The notes under the pieces are model-generated. The model had not been told where the DNA came from, searched no databases, and saw only the letters and a list, made by a program, of their open reading frames with translations. The position numbers were made by a program, and so were the translations under genes. This document shows, one piece after another, positions 38,921 to 50,227 of a stretch of DNA of 64,000 nucleotides. Positions within the stretch are counted from its first letter, which is position 1, and the number at the start of each line of letters is the position of its first letter. Location of the stretch: positions 868,001 to 932,000 of the forward strand of contig JAQOOI010000074.1 of the NCBI GenBank assembly GCA_028554645.1, in the 5' to 3' direction. Source of the DNA: Omphalotus guepiniiformis (taxonomy: Eukaryota > Basidiomycota > Agaricomycetes > Agaricales > Omphalotaceae).

Positions 38921-41640
38921 ATGGCTGGTACACACCGCCCCGCTTCTCGTAAGTCAGTCAAACAGGACCTTTCCGGAGCCTCCGCAGTCCACTATCAGCC
39001 CTCCAGCGCTGTCGTTCCGAGTCTGCGCTTCTTTCTGGTAGCATTTGTTCCTCTTTTGTCTGCTTGTTTCTACTTGACGCGTTATTCCACGCTCCTCGAC
39101 TCTTCCGGGGACTCCCTGCGCTCATATGCACTTTGCTCTCCGGATGGAAACAGAATATACACTGTTGATGCAAGTAACTCCCGTACCCAGTGCATCTTGG
39201 TCCACAATGCGCGTATTGTTGATACTGGCAGCCTTGGTAAGGTGGCATCCTTGCCGGAAATAGCTGAACTGACTTTTGCTTGTATAGATCAAGTTCAACG
39301 CCGATGGCAGGAATCAGTAGTTTTCTACGGTTTAAATCTCCCCGCAAAGAATCGTAAGCCTTTGACTGTGCGCTACATCAAGCCTGGTGCTATCGTTGTG
39401 CCTGGCCTCAGTGGTCAGTACTGAGAATTTTGTACAGATGATGTATTCTGATCTGAAGCTGCAGACTCTCATGGCCACATTCTTGAATATGGGGCCAGTC
39501 GGCAGCTTCCTCTGGAAGGCACCAAGTCGATTAACGGTGAAATATGATTACTGGATTGATAGCGTAGCAGCCACTGAATTTTTTCCCTTCCATAACGAAA
39601 CCGTGGCCCGTGTCAGAAATTACATTCTCTCGAATCCTGATATCCATCTGGACGTCTCCAGAACTATATACGGGGGTGGGTGGGACCACACTGTTTGGCC
39701 TACTAACGTCTGGCCCACAGCGGTCAGTGTCATTAGTTTCCGTCTCACGCAAGCCCGGTCTTACCGTACTTGGGACTCAGGCTGACCTTGATGCCGACCC
39801 TGTTATCCAAGGTCGCCCCGTCATTTTGCAGAGTAAAGACTGTCATGCACTCTGGGTATCATCTAAAACACTTGAAGCGAACCTGCCATTCCCTCCAGAG
39901 ATCGACGGTGGAGTTATCTTTCGTGATAGGTCCGGTCAGCCCACGGGTGAGCAATTTGTTCGACGAATTGCTATACTCAGGACAAAACAAATTCATCAGC
40001 CTTGCAGGCATGCTTTTGGACAACGCCCAAGAGCTAGTCAAGCAGCCTACTCTCCAAGAAGAAGACCTATTGAGGAGATTCAAAGTGGCAATCCAGGATG
40101 CTGTGAAAAACGGTTTGACTTCCATTCATGATGCTGGCTTGGACCCTGTATCTTTGCGATTCTTCAAGAGGTCGGTGATTTTTCCAACATCCCCCCTTTC
40201 CATTCCAACACACAGTCCCGCAAATATAGACAGGCCGAGTTAGGAACCCTTCCAGTAACCATTACCCACTTGCTTAAACACTAGCGGATGCTCACTCGGA
40301 GATTTCAAGGTCCGAATCTATGGCATGACCTTCTTCGATGAAAGCGGTGATTATTGGGGCAACACTACCCTGCCACTCATTGCCTCCGGCGACGAAAGGC
40401 TTACCGCAAGAAGTGTAAAAATATTTGCAGATGGTAAAATGCTTTTGTGACACCGTATAGCTTGCTAACAGATTTCTATATCAGGGGCTCTGAGAACTGG
40501 AGGCGCTGCGGTATGCTATAATTTGTATGAGACCCTCTCAGCATCATTCACAAATATGCACAGCTATATGAACCATACGCGGATAATCCTATTACGAATG
40601 GCTTCATGAGGCTTGACGAGGATGTTCTATACAAGTTCATTCCGCTCTTTCTGCGTGATGGATGGCAGGTGGTAAGTACACTTACTATTTGCACTCGCCT
40701 TGGGCTTTTCTCCAATAATCGAGTGATATTTAAGAACGTACACGCTATTGGAGATCGTGCTAATGGCGTCGTGATAGACGCATTTGAGTCTTCTCTTGTG
40801 GGCGCCAATGTGACAGCCTTGAGGCCGCGATTGGAACACGCGCAGCTTATGACGAAATCGGATATGGCCCGACTCGGCAAACTCGGAGGTAATGTAGGAA
40901 GACGTTCGTCTGAACGCAGGCAAGGTTACTAAGTTCCGGCTCTCAACAGTCATCGCAAGTGTTCAACCTGCTCATGTGTAAGTAGTCACAGCTCACGATG
41001 TCGTACCCTACTGATGGCGGACATAGTATCAGCGATATGTGGTATGCCGAAGATCGTTTGGTTGGTGATTTCATTTTTTCTGGCGATGTTGTTGGTTTCC
41101 GTTTACCTTTCAATACCTTTCAAAACAGGGTTCCGAACGGATTACGAACTTGTACGCCTTCCGCACTCTCATCGATAGCGGCGCGAGAATCACTTTGGGC
41201 TCTGACTTTCCTGTTGAGAGCATGAACCCTCTCTTCGGGTTCTATGCTGCTGTATCCCGCGTCTCTCCTCAAGGAAACTCACCTCACGGTCCTGGTGGAT
41301 GGTAAGTACGATTTTCTTTGCCAACTCTGGCTTAAGAGAACTGATTAGCGTTCATCATCCAGGTTTCCTGAGCAGCGTCTCACGAGGGAGGAGGCGCTCA
41401 GAGGTACGCCTCAATATCGCGATTCATCCTCACCCTCAACGTTTATTTCTCCTAGGAATGACCATTGACCCTGCCTATGCATCTTTCACTGAATCGGCGT
41501 TGGGCTCTCTGGAGCCAGGCAAACGAGCAGATTATGTTGTCTTATCCCAGGATATCATGACCATCTCCTTGGACAAGATTCTCTCCACTAATGTCATTGC
41601 CACAGCCATTGACGGAGACCTTGTCTATGGAACAATATAA
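38921..41640 (+). CDS. YtcJ-like metal-dependent amidohydrolase with N-terminal membrane anchor
   Basis: Model join(38921..39236,39288..39413,39465..39536,39571..39722,39781..39946,40008..40170,40285..40433,40485..40510,40564..40671,40735..40888,40950..40977,41027..41060,41129..41301,41363..41403,41456..41640), about 630 aa and frame-consistent. The intron 39537-39570 would be only 34 nt, so that junction is doubtful. A hydrophobic segment (LRFFLVAFVPLLSACFYL) near residue 40 suggests a signal anchor. The amidohydrolase-3 pattern is clear: DSHGH (metal ligands), GGGWDHTVWP, VILQSKDCHALWVSS, GLTSIHDAG, FADGALRTGGAA, VHAIGDRANG, LEHAQLM, ITLGSDFPVESMNP and a C-terminal GKRADYVVLSQD. Substrate unknown; fungal members are often annotated as exoenzyme-regulatory AepA-like. 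Confidence 0.88.
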
Positions 41641-42113
41641 TTCCATTTACATTCATATGAGTAGCAGGCTTCAACATGCCTGTTTCTTTATATTGTCAAA
41701 GACGGCTTCCTTTATCTGCACATGCTACCTATTCTTCGTTTTGTTCTGTATGGATGGTCGTTGAGGGGGCCGGAACAGGCATTCTTCTCGTTTCGTTCCG
41801 CTCGATTCTCGTCATTATATCCTTTTTCATTTTACTTCGATGTGTCTTTTCTCTTTCCTTTCATATGAGCATGTAATCATTGTTGTTGACTTTTCTCTTC
41901 ACAGCTGGCAATTTTGGGGGATTAAGCGTCCGCGAATTATCATCATTCCTCTATCCTGCTTCATTTCCAGCTATACCCTACATGTTGTATACAATATCAT
42001 CAATCATCGATGTTCATAGTTCCGCGGTAGACGCCAAGCACTAGCCCAGCACTAACCCCGACAGAAGACGATATCGCAACACAAGTGTCGTACCTAACCC
42101 GACATGAATACCT
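41641..42113. other. Convergent intergenic spacer
   Basis: This tail-to-tail spacer of 473 bp lies between the amidohydrolase stop and the Rdh54-like stop. It is pyrimidine-rich in places and presumably carries both 3' UTRs. No gene or repeat was noticed. Confidence 0.5.
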
Positions 42114-45100
42114 TCAGCTCGCCTCTTGTGACCCTGTGTTTCTAATATCATCATTTCCACCTTCCATAGACAAAGAATGTCGTCTTTCAAATAAGAAAGA
42201 TATTGTCCCGCCTGGCACTGTGCGACGAATGTCACTAACCACTTCAATGACCGAGGCCGGAAGATCTGCATTCGAACTTCCTCTCCTCTGATCAGCACGA
42301 AGTAAACGGCGAAGTATCTCGTCTTTGACGTCTTCAGCCGAATCAACTCTGAGACAATTGACGTGCCTCCATTCTCCTAGCGTTACGAGGCTAGCTTTCT
42401 TCTTCTGAAGATACTACAAGGTGTTACGATATTCAGTTATTGTCACAATGCAGACAAAACTCACCTCTTTTTCCAACTCTTCAATTTGACGGGGCTCAAC
42501 CTGGGACGCAGATATAAAGCCTTTTCGAAGCATAGGTTCATCATCATCTTTGTCGTATTCTACTGCTTCATCGGCCATATCACCTCTGGGGCCATCGCAA
42601 TGACAATCAAGCAAATCATGGGTGTTGCTCAGCGTGTCCGGGTGGACTCGGAATATATCACGCAGCTGGAACACTTTAGACGATCCAACTTATGAGGTTA
42701 AGGTACATACATACATCTTTGCGCGTGAAAGAATCGGCCTTTGACGTTGATTTACTTGCATCCTATAGAGACGTTCAGTTGTTATGACAAATACGAAAAA
42801 CAGCGTGATCACCGATCCCATGAGTGCTACAAGGTCTTACTATGTGAGTTCTGTTAATCGAGACCTTGAAAAGATGAACGAACAGTCACTTAGCCCAAGC
42901 TTGATTATTTGTCGCTGATATATCTTCTCTGAACAGAGTTTTGAGTTTTTTCCCCTCTTCCTATTCGGAGACTCATACCATCGATAGTTCCAGCGGTCAG
43001 AAGCCTATAGATGAAAACAGGCCGCTTTTGACCATCCCTGTATTCATGATGTCAACGAGGGCTTATCATGATAGATTAAGGGCAGGTTACCGATGACATC
43101 TCGCCATAGCTTGAAGATCGTGACTAGAGAGACGCGCGTAATTCGCAGACTTCAGCTGTGATTAGTTATGAGACCAACCTTGGGTTCCAATCGGAGTCGA
43201 CGAGACATAGACGTGATGCACCTGCAATCGTGTAGTTTAGTAACTGAACTGGGGAAGCTGAAATCGGTAGTTTTACCTATGAGATTGATTCCAACGCCCC
43301 CCGCTTTGGAACTAAGAAGAAATATAACTACAAGAGGTTAACAATGGCTCCGAGAAGCAAGCTGGTGAAATGACGTACAACTGCTTTTCTGGTCTGTTCT
43401 GTTGAACGTATCAACGTATTCTTGCCGTCGAGGGGAGGGTGTTTGTCTGTGGCACGACTCTTTGGCTTAGACTGGTGCCATTAATAACAACCGATAAGAA
43501 GGCTTACCCATCTAGGCGAAGATAACTATAATTCATTTTGCTACAGAAAGCTTCGAGGATATTCAACGTGGATGTGTAATGAGAAACCAAGACACATTTT
43601 TCCTCGGTATTCTGTTATCAAGTAAGCGGAGAAACCCAAAGGCAGGGAATGATTCACCTCTTTGATAGTAGAAAGGAGCCTTGAAAGGGCGAGCAACTTG
43701 CCTGCTTTCGATTTTAGCCGCGGATAGTAAACTGAACAAGGATTCTAAGGCACCGACCACTCATATCGAGATCGTCAATCTGATTGTTTTCAGGCAACAA
43801 CGTTACCGCATCGTGCATATTACTTCGCTGAAAAGTGTCGGTGCATACACCGTCAGACTCCTTGTCTACCGCAGCCTTCAGGAGAATCGGACTAGTACTG
43901 ATCTTGGTGAGAACACTCATGAGAGCCAGAGAATCGACAGCCGATCCTTGCACCACTTCATTTACTCTGTTTGGATCCAAGAGTTTGAGGAACAATGCGA
44001 GCTGCAACATAGTGGGCGTGACGAACACCACATATTCATCTTGACGAAACATCAAAATCACTCAATGCAGGAAATGTAAGTGATAGCTCACATTTCGGGG
44101 GTAGGTACCTGCCAAGGATATCAGCTTCTCTTCGCAACACAAAGCTTTTGGAAATACTGGTAAGCTTTGGGTAAATAAATGAAGTTAAAAATAATTCAGT
44201 AAGAGATTGGTATGATAGCGTACTTGCGCTGCTCGTTTCTGGCCGATTTCTAGCTGCTTAGCCGTACAGTTTGGTGCGCGACTGTTCAATATCGGGGTTT
44301 CGTACACGCGACGGAAGGTTGTATAATCATCTGATGAAGTTTGAGAAGACGAAGGGTGTGAACAATAATGATTCCTTACGCACCTAGTAATCCTGGATTA
44401 CAAAAGTCGACCTGACAAAGGGCCTGTATCAGTGGAAGATTCATGTGCTGAGTAAGGTAGAATACCATGGAATGAAATTCGCCCAAATCGTTCTGAATCG
44501 GGGTCCCTGACAGAATAACTCTGCGAGGAGTGTTCAGCTGCTTGAATACCGCGGCAATCTTGGCTTTCGCAGATTTGAGGCGATGTCCTTCGACGGGGAA
44601 ATGGCGTATATGCGAGCTCAGATGTAACAACAACAGAAGCTCGCTTACCTTCGTCGCATATAATGAGTCCGACACTGCTAAAAATGAGATTGATTTAGCT
44701 TTGGATGATGACATGACGCTTCGTACCCGCAGGCAGAAATTTCTTTCCTACAAGATCATAAGTAAGAGCACAGTAATATTCATAGAATGTACTCACACTA
44801 CTGCCTTCAACTTCTCGTAACCCACAATCAGGACCTGCTGCCTAGGTCTTCACAGTCGTCAACTGGTGTACCGGGGTCCCAAGAATTAGAAACACACGAA
44901 TTGGCGAATGTCTTGGCTGATTCTGCACTTTTATCGCAGACGGTAACCCCAACGCGGTCACGTCCTAACCATTTCTGGAACTCAACCTTCCAATTCTGGA
45001 AAGAAGAATTTTATCATTCGACTATTTTAGCTGCAGGCGAGCTCGGCTTACGCACGTTGATTAGTGAGACCGGACAGACAATCAAAGCTTTGCTGATAAC

Positions 45101-46494
45101 AGGCCTCGCACCAGCGTAGGGATTCTGTTCTATATAAAGAGAGCATTCAGTAATGTGCTATTGACCTCGACAGGTACGAACTTAGCAAAGTCCACACTAG
45201 ACCAATTGTCTGTTAGATAACATCAGACATATTAGACAAAAGGCGAAGTTCGAGGTCGACTACCTGCAGTGTCTTTCCTAAACCCCTGCATCACTCACGT
45301 AAGGATTAAAAGACGCGAAAAGAAGCACCGCCCTTACATTTCGTCCGCAAGAATACATCCTTGACCTTCGTGTTTACGGAGTCCCATTACACATTCATAC
45401 ATGAATTGGACGCCTGTGGAAGAGACGAGCACAGGTGTGGGTTCATCAACAAAGTCTACTTTGAATGAGTCAAACAAGTGATTTACCTTCATGCTGATGC
45501 GGGCGCATGCGTCTGGCCAACATCGGATCTAGGACAACCGGGAGCAATGGACGGTTCCTAGGAGACACAGTTGCGGTAATGAACACAGATACTTTTGAAG
45601 TAAGCTATAAGTTTACGCATGCGTACTTCTTGTTGTGCATTTCGTTATGTTCGTTGGTTGGTTGTTTCATGACTACTGCGCCTGTTTCATCAGAATCATG
45701 TCTGGCGATGTGATCAGTAAACGATCAGGAAATTCAAGCTGAACCTTACAACGCAACAGGAGGTCCTTTGTAGCAACGAGAGTCAGAGTTAAAGCCTGCT
45801 GGTGAAACAAACTTCTTTGAAGATATTGTTGCAGCACTCGAGTCTGTGGGCCCAATTTCGTTGCCAATTAGGGCAGACGATGGCAGTCGGGATCGAGACA
45901 AAGAAAGGGAAGAGCGAAAGCTGGGTACTTTAAATGTTTCCTTTGATGAATATGTGTTCGCTGCAGAGGGTGAATTTTGAGAAACAAAGGCGGCATTGCC
46001 GTCAAACCAAACGCCGGTGAGGTATTCGCGTTTTGTGATAGCTCTGTCAAGTTCGAATTCTTTGCCACTAAAAGAATAGATTTTCCCGTTAAGAAAAGGC
46101 GGATGTATTTTACCACAACCAATGCTGTTTCAAATTGATATGAGTGACGCATAATAATGAATTTGAACGATGGGTACGAACGGCTTCCCGTCTGTATCAT
46201 ACAGAGTAGCCTTCACTCCGTCATTCAGGGCAACCAGTATTGCATCACCTTCCCAAGTTTTATGCTTCCTCCCTTGAAAGTTTCTCCTAGAGGCACGATT
46301 CAAAGGTCATTTATCCAGTTCGGTAAGATTCTACATTGCTGAGTATACCATTGCACCATCCAGTAGTGTTCACCTTCTCCTGACGAAGATGGATCTAATT
46401 GTTCCGGATCACCATGCTTCATGCGTTTGGTGCTGCATACATCAGCGAGATCATGCTTGCGTTTTTCAGGTACAAGAGGTTGAAATGAGGGCAT
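42114..46494 (-). CDS. RDH54: Rdh54/Rad54B-type SNF2 DNA translocase
   Basis: SNF2-family ATPase acting with Rad51/Dmc1 in recombination. The gene is a mosaic of many short exons read on the minus strand, from MPSFQPLVPEKRKHDLADVC to a stop at 42114. Recognised in order: HYWMVQW, GRKHKTWEGDAILV, LYDTDGKP, VVLDPMLARRMRPHQHEG, GQGCILADEM spliced to GLGKTLQ (Walker A), ALIVCPVSLIN, NWKVEFQKWLGRDRVG, LIICDEG spliced to HRLKS (DEGH box), RRVILSGTPIQNDLGEFHSM, FVLRREADILGRYLPPK, CVLVSHYTSTLNILEAF, YLRLDG, GGVGINLIGASRLCLVD, MARCHRDGQKRPVFIYRLL and the C-terminal HPDTLSNTHDLLDCHCDG. All motor motifs appear intact. Not every exon boundary was resolved. DEGH and the C-terminal block favour Rdh54/Rad54B over Rad54. 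Confidence 0.92.
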
Positions 46495-46620
46495 CTGAGA
46501 TGGTGTGAGGCAAGCAATGGCGCGTCAAACTGAACGTGATCGCGACGTGTGTCACTTCACGTGACAACCGAACTTCCGTGGACTAGTGTTGCCGGAAGGT
46601 GAGAATAAGATTTCTCAAGG

Positions 46621-47208
46621 GGCAGGCGACCATGTATTAGGGCATATCAGCAATGGCTTTTTTTGAGTTTTCGGACTTCTCCGAGAAAATTCGCTTAAGT
46701 CTCACTGAAAAAGAGTGACACAAAAGTCATCAGGTGACACCGGACCTCACCGGACCGATTGTGACGCGACACGTCCAGCAACGATTTGAAGGCCTTGATG
46801 AAGGCCGTAACACTGAACGTCGACGCCATTTGGCGCAAGGATTCTTACTGCTGCCCTTCCGATACTACTGATTTACTCCATCTCTTCGACATTCCACTCA
46901 ATACCAGATTTGGATTATATGGAGGGAAATGGGAATGACCAGAAATTATTAGTCATTATGACCTTAGAATTACAAGATTCAAATGAAGTCAAGACCAGAG
47001 AAAGAGGGAAATGCGAAAGGAACAGGGAGGACGCGACCAAGCACGACGAACAGAGGCTAGCAGAGGCTTGTGTCACACAGGTAACAGCGAGTGACAAAAT
47101 CGCTTAGAACCCGCTTAGCAAAATTTGCTAAGCGTATAGCTCCGAAGGCCGTTGCTGATATGCCCTATTGAGAAAGCTAGCGCTACATGTATGTGCGCCG
47201 AAATACAA
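46621..47208 (-). repeat. Ngaro B2 repeat, interrupted
   Basis: The second copy of the B sequence is in two parts: 46621-46638 (ggcaggcgaccatgtatt) and 47167-about 47208 (attgagaaagctagcgctac...). The MITE-like insertion lies between them. Joined, the two parts align with B1. Confidence 0.75.
46639..47166. mobile_element. MITE-like element, 528 bp
   Basis: Terminal inverted repeats: the left end agggcatatcagcaatggc and the reverse complement of the right end agggcatatcagcaacggc match at 18 of 19 positions. The flanks show a 3-bp duplication (att at 46636-46638 and at 47167-47169), and the uninterrupted B1 copy has this sequence once. There is no transposase. Short TIRs plus a 3-bp duplication would suit a PIF/Harbinger-like non-autonomous element, but the superfamily is not established. 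Confidence 0.7.
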
Positions 47209-47236
47209 AGAAAAAAGGGAAACATGGGAGGGAGGG

Positions 47237-47652
47237 TAACGAGATTTGTACACCTTCATACAATACGTATAAGTCCAATGAGTAGTCCATAGAAAATACC
47301 ACACACCTGCAGACGAACGAGTGAAGACAAGAAGGAGTAAGACCCTTGTCTTACTGTCCATCTGCCTATCTACCTGTAATAAGACACAAAGTGAAGAAAT
47401 AGTCCGAAATGTCCAAGACGAGAGTCCAAGAAATAATGCACAGCTGTATTGCCATGACTTCGCGGGCATACAATGCCATTTTCGTGGCACACGGTGCACA
47501 CAACACAGCACACGGTGCCATTTTTATGCGGCTTATGCCCACGTATGTGACCCACGGTAGGATCTAATGCCTGACACAGTCAGGCGTTACAGGGATTTGT
47601 GGCTAAATTCAGCTCACCTCGTGATTGAACTAGTGTAAAATCTTTTAAACTC
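47237..47652 (-). repeat. Ngaro A2 repeat
   Basis: About 416 bp, the internal copy of A1, lying between B1 and B2 at the 3' end of the element. By eye it differs from A1 at roughly 20 positions, all of them transitions. Confidence 0.9.
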
Positions 47653-47709
47653 GACCAATCACTATAGTTCTTTCGAGAGACTCGTGTGTTTAGCCCGAAG
47701 CATCACCTC

Positions 47710-47765
47710 GGCAGGCGACCATGTATTGAGTAAGCTAGCACTACGTGTATGTGCGCCGTAATAGC
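47710..47765 (-). repeat. Ngaro B1 repeat
   Basis: About 56 bp (ggcaggcgaccatgtatt, then gagtaagctagcactacgtg, then tatgtgcgccgtaata) lies between the recombinase stop and A2. It matches the split B2 copy beyond A2 with only a few differences. Confidence 0.8.
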
Positions 47766-47810
47766 TAATAGTGAAAGGATGCAATTGAAAGTGGAATCAT
47801 AGATGTTGCG

Positions 47811-48355
47811 CTAGGTGGCAGCTGGTACATCTCGAAAGAGGAAGGATTGAAGGAGCACGGGGTTTTTCCTAATGTAGATCTTAAACACCTCGGAAGACCA
47901 TCTGCCTAGTCCCTGGATGATATGAGGCAAGATTCCTAACTCTGCCAGAGCAGTCGCACCGCTAGCGTGCATGGACTGACCGGCAATGTTAGAATCTGGG
48001 AAGAACTTCCTAAGCCTTGACATAAACCAGGAACGAGTTGGTATAGATCCAGAAGCCGTAAGCCACAAGTTTGGGTGCAAAGGAAATTTCCTATCTCAAG
48101 AGCAAAGATAAGCAACGAAGGGAGCATAAGGACATTCTCAGGGAATGCGGGGTGTCAACAAATAACTGGCCTATTTCCCTCAAACAAAGGATCTGCCTTA
48201 TGCGACGGCAAGTCAAAGCTGAAAGCGTGATGTAACCATTGCACTGAAGAACAACGTGATAGCTTCTGCATGTTTTGCAGGCTTTTATTGTCAGGCATAG
48301 TGAGTTCTGCGAGACAAAGGAGGCCGTGAAATCCGGTGATGAGAATGAAACAGGG
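47811..48355 (-). pseudogene. Ngaro tyrosine recombinase, catalytic part, decayed
   Basis: Continues from ITGFHGLLCLAELTMPDN through LPSHKADPLFEGNRPVI, a stop (TGA), and then LHPNLWLTASGSIPTRSWFM, GQSMHASGATALAELG, QGLGRWSSEVFKIYIRKNPV to the stop at 47811. GRW and the nucleophile Tyr (KIYIRKNP) are visible. The first conserved Arg (usually LLRLGEL) reads Cys, and the Arg of the box expected as SMRA reads His. Both are single transitions from Arg codons. A frameshift also lies between the two halves. Confidence 0.75.
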
Positions 48356-49690
48356 AAATGAACTGCTAAAGGGCTAATGAACAAAAACCCAAAAACAACC
48401 AAAACAACCAAGTCACTTAAAAGGTGCGAGTCTGAGAGGGCGTTGTTGAAGGTTCCGCACGACCAAACTTATGGCTTCTTTATTAGAACTTTATATCTTT
48501 ATCACAAGAACTTTATAGTTGAGCTTTTAAAATGCACTAAGGCAAAAAGTAGCACAAGACGGTTTTGAACAAGACAGGTGTTCACTGCACAAAACAACCA
48601 ATTGACCACAAGATCAAACATCCAATTCCAATAACACAACCAGTTCAATTCAACCAACAATGATCTTTATACAATATCACAATAAACACCGGACTATAAA
48701 CAGACCAGGGCAACTTTATGTTTTTGGTAGGATTTCCCTTCACAGGCACAATTCACGTTATAAAGACAATCCCCAGTGACCCAGTGACTCTATGGTACTC
48801 TCCTGGATTTTCTCTCTCCAAGTTACTGCCCTTTTATACATACTGCCAGTCCAAAATTAATAAAAACGGAAATTATAGCTAAACTGTCCTGTTTTATATA
48901 TATACCTATATCTGTGTACGTAGGTTGTAAGTATCTGTGTCAAGTATGTCCATTATTACTTGTTATAGATCTATTTTATGAGGCAAACCTCAAAAATGCA
49001 TTTTAATTCCATTATTTTTATTGTGGGCAATATTCAGCCCCTTTATTTCATTTTTACGGATTTCCTTGACATTTCTCGGACATCCGGGTTCCATAGGATT
49101 AATCACCTGATAGAAATTATACCCCTCACAGTATCACATTGTTTTGTCACAGGAACTCCTTCAATTCAGTAGTATTCCGAGAAATTTTACTGATCGAGTT
49201 TTTACACCTCCTAACCGGTTTCTTGTCAAGCAATTTTCACCAGACAATTAATTGAAGCAAATTTCCTCAATCAACTTTTGTTCCTGGCAATTAATTAAGG
49301 AGTAAGTACCCCAAAACTATTCTAGATCTATTATTTTGACTCTATTTCGCGTTCCATCCATTTTTAGTTTCCGCCGGGTTTTTGATCTTTATTGACTGGA
49401 GGAAGATGTTCCCCTAATAATTATATGATGCAATTGACATTGTGATGTCAGAGTTCTCGTTACGGGATTGGGTGAGTCTGATTCAACAGTGGATGGCTAT
49501 TGAACAATTCTCTACATCACAACTATACTGACTAGCCTAGAAGCTTGATACACATGTTGTACCATAGGTAATAGAACATGCTTTATTACTCAAATCACAG
49601 CACATTTTGATTGACAAGGCGGGCACCTTTCAACCCTCTATACCCCTCACTGCAAATGCCTAAAATGATTAATCACCTGGCTTTTAATGC
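48356..49690. other. About 1.3 kb of AT-rich inserted DNA of unknown type
   Basis: It separates the two halves of the recombinase gene. It is AT-rich, has no long open frame and no recognised domain. Repeated fragments are visible inside (attaatcacctg near 49100 and 49670, and tatacccctcac near 49120 and 49640). It could be a solo LTR or a chimera of fragments; clean terminal repeats were not found. Confidence 0.5.
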
Positions 49691-50195
49691 AGGTGCCGAA
49701 AATTGGCGCATCACCGGTTAGGATCATTGACCAAAACAGCATGTTGTCATGTTGAGTAGATCCTCGGAGTTTGGTGACAACAAGAGATAAGTTGTCGATG
49801 GTTAGAGGCAGTTTGCGTTTTACGGGGTTACTGTAGAGGCGTTTACAACCCTTTAAGGTTTGCGAAACAAGCAGCTGCTTGCGGATAGTATGAATATTGG
49901 GAAAGTGAGGTTCTAGTTGATTGCAGATACCTGACAAGTATGAATCCACTGTTTGAGGTTCAACGTGGTGGGACATATAAACAGTGAAGAAGCTAAGCGT
50001 ATCCTTGGTGGGCTCGATAGGAAATTTATGCAGATTACAGAATGTGATGTAAGAATTGACAGCGGATGTGTATGTCGATCTAGTAGAAGAGTCGATTGCC
50101 ATACCTAACGCCACTGCACGCTCGTGTACCAAGCGTTGCATGGTCCAAGCCTCTCTGTCAGGTTGCCGAGACCGCAATGAAACCGTCAAGCTCAT
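49691..50195 (-). pseudogene. Ngaro tyrosine recombinase, N-terminal part
   Basis: Contains SRQPDREAWTMQRLVHERAV, DSSTRSTYTSAVNSYITFCN, TLSFFTVYMSHHVEPQTVDS and LSGICNQLEPHFPNI, the SAM-like core-binding region of DIRS/Ngaro recombinases. Coding ends at about MLFWSMILTG, where homology is lost into the AT-rich block; the catalytic half continues at 48355. Confidence 0.75.
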
Positions 50196-50227
50196 TTTTT
50201 CGATGCCCCCAGCACTTCTCGAGGGGG

